The position numbers and the translations under genes were made by a program. DNA of 6,557 bases, from positions 1 through 6,557 of the forward strand of contig CALCJE010000289.1 in NCBI GenBank assembly GCA_937965665.1, in the 5' to 3' direction. Below, one piece after another: positions 1-6,029 of this stretch (positions within the stretch are counted from its first letter, which is position 1; every line of letters starts with the position of its first letter). The notes under the pieces are model-generated. The model had not been told where the DNA came from, did not search any database, and saw nothing but the letters and a program-made list of their open reading frames with translations. The DNA is from an uncultured Bacteroidales bacterium (GTDB lineage: Bacteria; Bacteroidota; Bacteroidia; Bacteroidales; UBA4417).

Positions 1-46
1 CGAGATGCCTAAGTGACTGGAGTTCAGACGTGTGCTCTTCCGATCT
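1..46 (+). other. Residual Illumina TruSeq adapter/index primer (not genomic)
   Basis: These bases read as the 3' portion of the TruSeq indexed PCR primer. CGAGAT (1-6) is the end of the P7 flow-cell part. GCCTAA (7-12) is the reverse complement of TruSeq index 3 (TTAGGC). Bases 13-46 are the read-2 primer, starting GTGACTGGAG and ending CTTCCGATCT. Genomic sequence resumes at base 47, in frame with a cytochrome oxidase subunit II. The identification rests on recall of the standard primer sequence and covers all 46 bases without a mismatch that I can see. The GTG at 32 and other apparent starts inside this stretch are artefacts. Confidence 0.97.
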
Positions 47-505
47 CCGGGAACTTACGATTTATTCTGTGCCGAATACTGCGGGCTTCGGCATTCGTAT
101 ATGGGTACTGCTGTTAAAGTGGTCGATCAGAAAGAATTTGACACCTGGTATGCCTCCGGTCCTGCAAAAGTTGATTCAACAGTGGCTGCAAAACCAGGCT
201 TCGAAGGAAAACTTCTCACTGAACAAAAAGGCTGCATCGCCTGCCACTCCTCCGACGGCACCAAGATTGTAGGGCCGTCGTATAAAGGGATTTTCGGGCA
301 TAAGACTGTAGTTGAAACCAACGGTAAGGAACGCGAAATCAAAGTCGATGAGGCGTATATCAAAAAATCAATTCTTGAGCCCGAAGCTGATATTGTAAAA
401 GGATTTCCCAAAGGCTCTATGCCATCATACAAAGGTCAGTTAACTGACGAGCAGCTCGATAAAATAGTTGAATATATCAAAACATTAAGTGAAGAAGCAA
501 AATAG
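47..505 (+). CDS. coxB: Cytochrome c oxidase subunit II with fused C-terminal cytochrome c (caa3 type), 5'-truncated
   Basis: This is the 3' end of cytochrome c oxidase subunit II, the periplasm-facing subunit that takes electrons from cytochrome c or quinol-cytochrome c reductase and passes them to subunit I. Counting the first genomic codon (Pro, base 47) as 1, residues 8-19 read CAEYCGLRHSYM. This is the Cys-x3-Cys-x3-His-x2-Met part of the binuclear CuA site; the first His ligand and the two N-terminal membrane helices lie off the contig. A linker leads to a heme c domain with CIACH at residues 63-67 (bases 233-247) and a likely axial Met at residue 125 in GSMPSY. The chain ends after 152 visible residues at TAG 503-505. 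A heme c domain fused to the CuA domain is the hallmark of caa3-type oxidases. The reading frame continues upstream into adapter bases, so no real start is present. It overlaps ctaB by 17 bases, implying one transcript. Other oxidase subunits probably lie upstream. Confidence 0.95.
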   Translation, partial: PGTYDLFCAEYCGLRHSYMGTAVKVVDQKEFDTWYASGPAKVDSTVAAKPGFEGKLLTEQKGCIACHSSDGTKIVGPSYKGIFGHKTVVETNGKEREIKVDEAYIKKSILEPEADIVKGFPKGSMPSYKGQLTDEQLDKIVEYIKTLSEEAK

Positions 506-1364
506 CCCCGGCGAAATCCTTAAAATAATCAGTGAACTGGGGAAAGTCCGTATTTCGATACCTGTAGCATTTACAACATTTACTGGCTTTATACTTAGCC
601 ACGGGCAGTTCGACCGTGGCTTTATTTTACCTTTTATCGGCATATTCCTGCTGGCTTGCGGGGCATCTGCCTTCAACCAGCTACAGGAAACAGAAACTGA
701 TAAAATTATGAAGCGCACTGCCGGCCGACCTCTCCCTTCAGGCCGGATCAGTAAAACAGGCGCCCTGGTGATTGCCCTCGCTTATTTTATTTCAGGTTGC
801 CTGGTGCTTTTTTTTGGGCCGGGGCTTCTTACCTTACTGGTCGGTGTATCAACATTTGTATGGTATAATCTGATTTATACCCCATTGAAAAAGATTACAG
901 CCTTTGCTGCCGTTCCAGGTTCGATGGTTGGTGCATTGCCGCCTCTTGCCGGCTGGGTAGCAGGTGGCGGAAGCCTCACCGACCCAAGAGCTTTGGCTTT
1001 GGGATTCTTTTTTTTCATGGGACAAATACCGCATTTCTGGTTGCTGCTGTTAAAACTTGGGAAACAATATGAAAGTGCAAAACTGCCTTCGCTTACCCAA
1101 CTGTTGAATGATGAACAGATAAAGCGGCTCACATTTGTATGGATAGCTGCAACAGCGGCATCGGCTGTAGCACTCCCTTTATTCAAACTGCAAACGCAGA
1201 TCTGGAGCATAGCACTCATTCTTTTGCTGTCGGCAGGTTTGGTGGTGGTTTTCACACCCCTACTTAACCGACGGAAGCCTTTTAATGTAGGTAAGTCGTT
1301 TTTGCTTATAAATGTATACTACCTGTTTGTGATGCTGGTAATGATTGCGGATCAATTAATATGA
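489..1364 (+). CDS. ctaB: Heme O synthase (protoheme IX farnesyltransferase)
   Basis: This is a UbiA-family integral membrane prenyltransferase of 291 residues, a normal family length. It transfers a farnesyl group from farnesyl diphosphate to heme b to make heme O, the precursor of heme A. The substrate-binding motif after the second membrane helix is N63-x3-E67-x3-D71, followed by KRTAGRPLPSG. The usual first Asp of NxxxDxxxD is Glu here; I recall such variants in Bacteroidota homologues. Other family marks are YTPLKK (130-135), VGALPPLAGW (147-156) and PHFW (181-184). Seven to nine hydrophobic helices span the chain. The start is GTG 489: the codon directly before it (486-488) is an in-frame TAA, and the next Met (residue 74) lies after the catalytic motif. 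The start sits inside the end of coxB, so translational coupling is likely. Both 8-T runs (808-815 and 1008-1015) leave the frame intact. The symbol cyoE is equally usable. Confidence 0.93.
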   Translation: MKKQNSPGEILKIISELGKVRISIPVAFTTFTGFILSHGQFDRGFILPFIGIFLLACGASAFNQLQETETDKIMKRTAGRPLPSGRISKTGALVIALAYFISGCLVLFFGPGLLTLLVGVSTFVWYNLIYTPLKKITAFAAVPGSMVGALPPLAGWVAGGGSLTDPRALALGFFFFMGQIPHFWLLLLKLGKQYESAKLPSLTQLLNDEQIKRLTFVWIAATAASAVALPLFKLQTQIWSIALILLLSAGLVVVFTPLLNRRKPFNVGKSFLLINVYYLFVMLVMIADQLI

Positions 1365-1570
1365 TGAAATGCAGAGAGAAAAAAGCTAATTATGAGTTTT
1401 TCCCTCTCGCACAGAAAATTGATTTCGAAAACCAGGTTTAGATTTAAGGAAATTACGATCTGATATAAAATGTTCTGCACATATAAAACAGAGACCATCC
1501 CGTTTAAGACAGTCTCTTCATAATTATATTGACCGGAAAGTAAAAACGATCAAATCCAATCACCGCTGTA
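1365..1570. other. Convergent intergenic region between ctaB and the beta-barrel gene
   Basis: This AT-rich spacer separates two converging genes. It holds one hairpin at 1490-1517 that fits a minus-strand terminator (listed separately). It also has a loose inverted pair at about 1373-1411 (GAGAG-A-run against T-run-CTCTC) that could fold after ctaB but has no trailing T run. A 26-codon frame begins at ATG 1361, overlapping the ctaB stop, and ends at 1441. Nothing supports it as a gene. Confidence 0.7.
1490..1517 (-). terminator. Possible weak intrinsic terminator of the beta-barrel gene
   Basis: On the minus strand the bases fold as AGAGACTGTC, loop TTAAACGG, GATGGTCTCT. This gives ten continuous pairs if two adjacent G-U wobbles are allowed, followed by GTTTTATAT. 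Read on the plus strand the two wobbles become C/A mismatches, so the fold favours minus-strand transcripts. It lies 53 bases past the stop of the minus-strand beta-barrel gene. The U tract is short and interrupted, so the call is tentative. Confidence 0.4.
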
Positions 1571-2830
1571 TCATTCAAAATTGAAGGAATACCTTATGGA
1601 TAATCCGGCTTCAACCCCGTTCCTTTTGTCCTTTGCATCCGAATCAGCTTCCTTACGGGTGTATATACTATAATTTATGATAGGAACCAGCGCAAGATTC
1701 TGAGCCATAAACAGGTTATATCCTACGCCAAAACGTAATTCTGAAGTATTGTATTTGGTTTCAGTAGTCTGGTTGTTAGTGCCCGTTGTTTTATCCTTTG
1801 AGCCCCCAAAGCCGTAACCTACGAAACCAAATGAATTATTCAACTTCCCGGCAACTGGCAGGTTAGCCTGTATGGTGGGCGTGAACATCCATGAGAAATC
1901 ATTTTGCTTATATTCGGTTTCTTTATCCTTTTCACTCGAGCCACGCATCCTGAATTCAGCGCCAACAGCTATATTATCAAAGAAATAGTGATAATATTCC
2001 AATTCCAGGAATGCACACATGTCCGACAAGCTGTTTTCATAGTCGTTGTACATATCATCGCCTATATAGCTGTTTTTTAAGCTACCGAATTGTATTTGGA
2101 AAGAAGATGATCCGCCAACAACATTTGTCCCTTTCGTGTACTTGTTTTCGGAAAAAGCGTTGATCTGTCCGCAATCATGGGCATAGGCAGCACATGGCAG
2201 TGAAATATTGAGGCGGGTGCCAATATTAATTCCTGATCTGGTGTCTTTATAGTTATCGTCTTTGGAAATAGAGTAGTCATAATTCACAAATGGCGTGACA
2301 AAGTAGCCCGAACCTTTCGCTAATGCCAATGGAGCACCAACTTCGAAATTCACCCCGAATTCATTGTATTTATTCTCCTGCGAATACCCCGGGCTTTCAT
2401 ATTTCGACTTGCTGATTCCGGTGCGTAATTCCCCTCTGCCGTAAATACTAAATAGCGGGTTCATTGTATGTCCATAAATGGCATTAATTGATCCCAGGGT
2501 TGTGACATCAATCTCATCAATATCTCCATTCCTGGTTCTGGTTTTTTCGCTGGATACACCCAGGCCAACTCCAACATTATCGGCTATAAAGTAGGTGCCT
2601 CCTATGTGTAAGCCGAAACGGTTCCGGTTTCCGGCACTTTCACCATTTGATTCCAGACTCTTCCAGCTGAATTTCAAATCGTTCGACATGTTCCACAAGG
2701 TGTTTCCTTTGGCGAATGGCGATTGTACCGGCATCGTTAGTTTATCAAGCTTATCATCCTGTCCGCTGACAAGCCCTGCGTATAAAAATGTCAGCAAAAA
2801 AGCAGATGTTGTTAAAATTGATGTCTTCAT
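1571..2830 (-). CDS. Exported, probable outer-membrane beta-barrel protein with internally duplicated barrel unit
   Basis: This 419-residue protein has a Sec signal peptide at residues 1-23 (MKTS, then a hydrophobic core, with likely cleavage at VSG|Q). The mature chain alternates amphipathic strands rich in Gly, Tyr and Phe with polar Asn/Asp/Lys loops, and ends SIRYSFNFE, close to the aromatic C-terminal strand of outer-membrane barrels. Residues about 50-212 and 241-418 look like two copies of one unit. FIADNVGVG (81-89) matches FFDNIAVG (283-290). KYNEFGVNFEVG (154-165) matches KYNTSELRFGVG (359-370). FVTPFVNYDYSIS (177-189) matches LVPIINYSIYTRK (381-393). DTRSGINIG (196-204) matches DKRNGVEAG (401-409). 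The linker carries Cys213 and Cys220, a possible disulfide. I do not recognise a named family, and substrate and role are unknown; a two-by-eight-strand arrangement is inference. The start is ATG with the signal peptide directly after it and no clear Shine-Dalgarno. It is transcribed alone, convergent with ctaB. Confidence 0.85.
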   Translation of the reverse strand: MKTSILTTSAFLLTFLYAGLVSGQDDKLDKLTMPVQSPFAKGNTLWNMSNDLKFSWKSLESNGESAGNRNRFGLHIGGTYFIADNVGVGLGVSSEKTRTRNGDIDEIDVTTLGSINAIYGHTMNPLFSIYGRGELRTGISKSKYESPGYSQENKYNEFGVNFEVGAPLALAKGSGYFVTPFVNYDYSISKDDNYKDTRSGINIGTRLNISLPCAAYAHDCGQINAFSENKYTKGTNVVGGSSSFQIQFGSLKNSYIGDDMYNDYENSLSDMCAFLELEYYHYFFDNIAVGAEFRMRGSSEKDKETEYKQNDFSWMFTPTIQANLPVAGKLNNSFGFVGYGFGGSKDKTTGTNNQTTETKYNTSELRFGVGYNLFMAQNLALVPIINYSIYTRKEADSDAKDKRNGVEAGLSIRYSFNFE

Positions 2831-3419
2831 GGCGCAAAATTTTAGGTGAGTAACTGTTTTCCTTTCATTGCTCTAATATTAATGGATTGAAATGGTGCAA
2901 AATGCTTTCTTAAAAAGCCTGACGCACATGCAAAGCGAAGAATATTCACGTTGAAAAAGTATTGCAAACGGACTGCCACAGGTTGGTGACAACAGGAAGC
3001 CAGGCTATTTTGTCGAACACAGGATTAAAGAAAAGACAGTCCTGAGTAATACCAGCTTTAATTTTAGCTTTTATCTGAGATGATCTACATTAGATACAAA
3101 TCAGTGTTTTATTAGCTGCTGACGTAGATTTAATATATATAACAAACCGAATATAAATATAGTTTAATCCGGTAAAGTTATTCTTATTGTAATAATTGTA
3201 CATTTTTGAATTAAAGCCTACCGCTACAGTACGATTATTTGCTATGGCTGAACCACTGTATATGCAGACAGGGCAAGTATAGCTTCCCATGCTGGAATGA
3301 AATTGTTTGATCTGCGAATAATTATTAAAGCAAAGTTCCGCAATCCGGAATGATCGCCTGGTTAAGAAATATGCGACTAATAATCGTGCACGTTCAGGAA
3401 AAAGGCATTTGGCATTTTT

Positions 3420-3447
3420 TTTGAACATATCCAATAATTTATATTTG
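3420..3447 (+). promoter_or_regulatory. Bacteroidota-type promoter for acs
   Basis: TATATTTG at 3440-3447 is an exact match to the Bacteroidota -7 box TAnnTTTG, and TTTG at 3420-3423 can serve as the -33 element. The spacer is 16 bases, slightly shorter than usual for this promoter class, so the -33 assignment is less sure than the -7 box. Transcription would start near 3453-3456, giving a leader of about 50 bases before the acs ATG. Confidence 0.55.
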
Positions 3448-3496
3448 TGACATAATAAAAAATTGTATTTTTAAGCAACGAAAAACATCTTAATCT

Positions 3497-3502
3497 GGAG
3501 GT
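3497..3502 (+). promoter_or_regulatory. Strong Shine-Dalgarno of acs
   Basis: GGAGGT lies three bases before the ATG at 3506. It fixes this start and is the only clear Shine-Dalgarno in the window. The starts of ctaB, the beta-barrel gene, the lipoprotein and rsmE have none, as is common in Bacteroidota. Confidence 0.75.
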
Positions 3503-3505
3503 ACC

Positions 3506-5407
3506 ATGAGCAATACTGATCCCGAATTGAATAAAGTGTATCATCCTTCGAAAGAAGTTGTAAAAAGAGCCATCGTAAAAAACTACGATGCATTGTACAA
3601 ACAATCCATCGAGAACCGTGAAGAATTCTGGGCCACGGAAGCTAAACGACTGGAATGGTATAAAAAATGGGATAAAGTACTGGACCAAAGCAATAAACCA
3701 TTCTACAAATGGTTTACGGGAGGGCAGATAAACATTATCCACAACGCCCTCGACAGGCATCAGAAAAATGCCACCCGTAATAAAATGGCCATTATTTGGG
3801 AAGGTGAACCCGGCGATGTGCGAACCTATTCGTATCATGCTTTGAACCGTGAAGTTACCAAGTTCTCGAATGTACTCCGGGCCATGGGTGCAAAAAAAGG
3901 TGAAGTGGTTACCATATACATGCCCCAGATACCCGAACTTGTAATTGCCATGCTTGCCTGTGCCAAAATTGGGGCTGTGCATAGCGTAGTATATGGAGGG
4001 TATAGCGTTGAAGCACTCGCGGAGCGAATTGAAGATGCTAAAAGCCGTATCCTGATTACGGCCGACGGTGGCTTTCGCCGCGGGAAACCCACGCAGCTTA
4101 AAACCATTGCCAACGAAGCCATGCAGCGCTCAGCCACCATCGAAGTATGCATCACGGTGAAACGCACCGGCGAAGACTGCTACATGGAAAATGACAGAGA
4201 TTTCTGGTATCACGACCTGATGGGCATGCCCCTGGCCAATACCAATTGCTGCACCGAGAAAACCGGCTCCGAAGATCCGCTCTTTATCCTTTATACTTCG
4301 GGCACTACCGGGAAACCAAAAGGCCTGGTTCACACCCATGGCGGATATGCTGTTTATACAGCTACCACGCATCGGTATGTTTTTGATATAAAACCTGAAG
4401 ATCGCTGGTGGTGTGCCGCAGATCCCGGATGGATCACCGGCCACAGCTATATAGTTTACGGTCCTTTGCTCAATGGGGCTACAATTATGATGTACGAGGG
4501 AGCGCCAAACCATCCATACCCAAACCGCTGGTGGGCTATGATTGAAAAGTACGGAATAAATATCCTGTACACCTCTCCTACAGCAATTCGAGGATTAATG
4601 CGTTTCGGATCTTCATGGGCTGACCGGCACGACCTGAGTTCACTCAGGCTGTTGGGTTCGGTGGGCGAGCCCATAAATCCTGAAGCATGGAAATGGTATT
4701 ACGAAGTGATTGGCCGCAGCAGGTGCCCCATCATGGATACCTGGTGGCAAACCGAAACCGGTGGATTTATGATCACGCCACTGCCTATAACCCCATTAAA
4801 ACCAGGCTCAGCAACCAAACCGTTTTTCGGAAACGAAATCGCCATTGTCGACGATCATGGTAATGAAGTGAAAAACGGGGAAGAAGGAAACCTGGTGATA
4901 CAGAATCCGTGGCCAGGCATGGCACGTACCATTTTAGGCGACCCCGAAAGGTATGTTGATAAATACTGGCAAAAGTATGCCGCCCAGGGCTGGTACCTTG
5001 CCGGAGATTCGGCGCGTAAAGATGAAGACGGATATTACTGGATTATCGGGCGTATTGATGATGTGATCAAAGTAAGCGGGTACAGGCTGGGATCTGCCGA
5101 AATTGAAAGCGCCCTGGTCAGCCACCCTATGGTTACTGAAGCAGCCGCTATTGCCTTGCCCGACGACTTGCGCGGAAATATCATCCACACAACCGTGATC
5201 CTGCGTAATGGGATTGCAGGTACGCCGGCATTGGCCGAAGAACTCAAAACGCATGTCGAAAAAGAGATAGGACCTATTGCCCGTCCGGCCTTTGTTGAAT
5301 TTGCTGAATCGCTTCCTAAGACACGCTCTGGCAAAATCATGCGTAGGGTAATAAAAGCCCGTGCTCTCGGTCAGGATACCGGCGATTTAACAGCTTTGGA
5401 GGAATAA
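3506..5407 (+). CDS. acs: Acetyl-CoA synthetase (AMP-forming)
   Basis: This is a complete 633-residue cytosolic enzyme of the ANL adenylate-forming superfamily. It makes acetyl-CoA from acetate, ATP and CoA through an acetyl-AMP intermediate. The P-loop YTSGTTGKPKG is at 263-273, and GSVGEPINPEAW, which lines the nucleotide and acyl site, is at 384-395. DTWWQTETGG at 411-420 contains Trp414, the residue that closes the pocket to favour acetate. Pocket positions known from Salmonella Acs are Ile310 (Val there), Thr311, Val386 and Trp414. The hinge and A8 region GRIDDVIKVSGYRLGSAEIE (515-534) differs from the common NVSGHRLG form. Lys610 in PKTRSGK (604-610) is the adenylation lysine, inactivated by acetylation in other bacteria. 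The start is set by a strong Shine-Dalgarno and a Bacteroidota promoter, and the gene appears to stand alone. A propionyl-CoA synthetase is a less likely alternative because Trp414 is kept. No clear terminator follows. Confidence 0.96.
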   Translation: MSNTDPELNKVYHPSKEVVKRAIVKNYDALYKQSIENREEFWATEAKRLEWYKKWDKVLDQSNKPFYKWFTGGQINIIHNALDRHQKNATRNKMAIIWEGEPGDVRTYSYHALNREVTKFSNVLRAMGAKKGEVVTIYMPQIPELVIAMLACAKIGAVHSVVYGGYSVEALAERIEDAKSRILITADGGFRRGKPTQLKTIANEAMQRSATIEVCITVKRTGEDCYMENDRDFWYHDLMGMPLANTNCCTEKTGSEDPLFILYTSGTTGKPKGLVHTHGGYAVYTATTHRYVFDIKPEDRWWCAADPGWITGHSYIVYGPLLNGATIMMYEGAPNHPYPNRWWAMIEKYGINILYTSPTAIRGLMRFGSSWADRHDLSSLRLLGSVGEPINPEAWKWYYEVIGRSRCPIMDTWWQTETGGFMITPLPITPLKPGSATKPFFGNEIAIVDDHGNEVKNGEEGNLVIQNPWPGMARTILGDPERYVDKYWQKYAAQGWYLAGDSARKDEDGYYWIIGRIDDVIKVSGYRLGSAEIESALVSHPMVTEAAAIALPDDLRGNIIHTTVILRNGIAGTPALAEELKTHVEKEIGPIARPAFVEFAESLPKTRSGKIMRRVIKARALGQDTGDLTALEE

Positions 5408-5544
5408 ATCACAGTATTTTTTTAATGAAAATGATTTCCTGAATAGGAGCTGTAACCTCTGCCTTTGCAAGAAACACTGAAAAACTTGTATAGCGACATT
5501 TGCTTTTTAAAATTACTTACCTTTGCCCTTCAAATCTACTGATC
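5408..5544. other. Intergenic region between acs and the HMA lipoprotein gene
   Basis: This 137-base spacer has a 7-T run just after the acs stop, but no GC-rich stem in front of it, so it does not qualify as an intrinsic terminator. A loose pairing of AGGA and AATC near 5400-5414 with GATTTCCT further on has a 3-base bulge and no T run after it. The right end holds the promoter of the next gene. Confidence 0.5.
5499..5525 (+). promoter_or_regulatory. Bacteroidota-type promoter for the HMA lipoprotein gene
   Basis: TACCTTTG at 5518-5525 matches the -7 consensus TAnnTTTG exactly, and TTTG at 5499-5502 is a candidate -33 element. The spacer is 15 bases, short for this class but close to the 16 seen at acs. 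The ATG follows 19 bases after the -7 box, so the leader would be only about 12-15 bases. The lipoprotein gene is therefore probably transcribed independently of acs. Confidence 0.55.
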
Positions 5545-5895
5545 ATGAAAAACCTTCTTTTTATAGCCCTTATAGCAGCTTTTTTTGCCGGATGTGCAGG
5601 GAAAACAACTACTACCGATAATGCAGCCCAGGCTACTGCTACAGCCGTTGCTAACAAAACTGTAGTACTTGCCATTGAGGGGATGACCTGCACCGGGTGC
5701 GAAAATACCGTTCAGGAATCAGTTACCAAAATTGCAGGGGTAACCGAAATAAAAGCATCGCACCTTGATTCAACAGCTGTGGTTTCATTTGACTCAACCA
5801 AAACCAACCTGGCTGCCATTGGTGATGCTATTACTGAAGCTGGATATGTTTTTAAGGGTGTTAAGTCAACTTTTAAGCCTGCAGGCTCAAATTAA
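5545..5895 (+). CDS. Small lipoprotein with a heavy-metal-associated (HMA, CopZ-like) domain
   Basis: This 116-residue protein begins with a lipoprotein signal peptide: MKN, a hydrophobic core, then FAGC at 14-17. Cys17 is the likely lipidated residue; Phe at the -3 position is a slightly unusual lipobox. A Thr/Ala-rich linker (about 20-37) leads to one HMA domain (about 38-104) with the metal-binding loop MTCTGC at 47-52 (Cys49 and Cys52) and the beta-alpha-beta-beta-alpha-beta layout of copper chaperones such as CopZ and Atx1. Membrane anchoring outside the cytoplasm suggests a periplasmic Cu(I) or other soft-metal carrier, or a mercury or copper defence protein; the metal is not shown. The frame extends 15 codons upstream to a TTG at 5500, but that start would put the signal peptide inside the chain and lies across the promoter box, so ATG 5545 is preferred. 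A strong terminator follows, making this a single-gene unit. Confidence 0.88.
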   Translation: MKNLLFIALIAAFFAGCAGKTTTTDNAAQATATAVANKTVVLAIEGMTCTGCENTVQESVTKIAGVTEIKASHLDSTAVVSFDSTKTNLAAIGDAITEAGYVFKGVKSTFKPAGSN

Positions 5896-5918
5896 CGTTA
5901 CCGCCCCGAACCTGAAGT

Positions 5919-5958
5919 CCTTCTGCACGGAGCGTTTTCCGGCAGAAGGTTTTTTTTT
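5919..5958 (+). terminator. Strong intrinsic terminator after the HMA lipoprotein gene
   Basis: CCTTCTGC (5919-5926) pairs perfectly with GCAGAAGG (5942-5949). Inside it, past a bulged A (5927), CGGA (5928-5931) pairs with TCCG (5938-5941) around a six-base loop. Nine T residues follow at 5950-5958. This classic rho-independent structure lies 24 bases past the lipoprotein stop and insulates rsmE from upstream transcription. Confidence 0.93.
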
Positions 5959-6029
5959 GCCAGACGAATTACAAAATGCATCATGCAGGCCGGGCAAATA
6001 TTTCTTAACTTTAATCTGAATTAAAACAT

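Larger units (their letters stand above)
2831..3505. other. Divergent intergenic region with no convincing gene
   Basis: These 675 AT-rich bases lie between the divergently transcribed beta-barrel gene and acs. A 114-codon minus-strand frame (3090-3434) is dominated by Asn, Tyr and Ile, matches no family I know, and covers the acs promoter, so I do not call it. No TAnnTTTG box for the minus-strand gene was found here. Minor structures are a short imperfect hairpin (CAGGATT 3020-3026 against AGTCCTG 3038-3044, with no T run) and a tandem GGCATTT pair at 3404-3417. The right end holds the acs promoter and ribosome binding site. The middle could be long leader sequence, an unrecognised small RNA or gene remnants; I see no direct support for any of these. 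Confidence 0.6.

Noticed and set aside
30..272. 80-codon plus-strand frame starting in the adapter
   Set aside because: It starts in adapter sequence and runs out of frame across coxB, whose frame has clear CuA and heme c motifs.
1361..1441. 26-codon frame whose ATG overlaps the ctaB stop
   Set aside because: The ATGA-type overlap is tempting, but the peptide is tiny, has no recognisable feature and no Shine-Dalgarno, and matches no small oxidase subunit I know.
3404..3417. Tandem GGCATTT repeat upstream of the acs promoter
   Set aside because: Two 7-base copies in AT-rich DNA are expected by chance and show no further structure.
3090..3434. 114-codon minus-strand frame in the divergent intergenic region
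   Set aside because: Its composition is that of AT-rich non-coding DNA, it has no known motif, and it overlaps the acs promoter.
3445..3464. TGTGA after the acs -7 box as a possible CRP-type half site
   Set aside because: There is no matching TCACA half at the right distance, so the palindrome is absent.
3377..3982. 201-codon minus-strand frame opposite the start of acs
   Set aside because: Most of it is the antisense of a strongly conserved acs coding region; it is a shadow frame.
5400..5450. Possible terminator after acs (7-T run and a loose inverted pair)
   Set aside because: The T run has no stem before it, and the inverted pair needs a 3-base bulge and is not followed by T residues.
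6006..6013. TAACTTTA as a promoter -7 box for rsmE
   Set aside because: It is one base off TAnnTTTG and no TTTG lies at a suitable distance upstream; it remains possible but is too weak to list.
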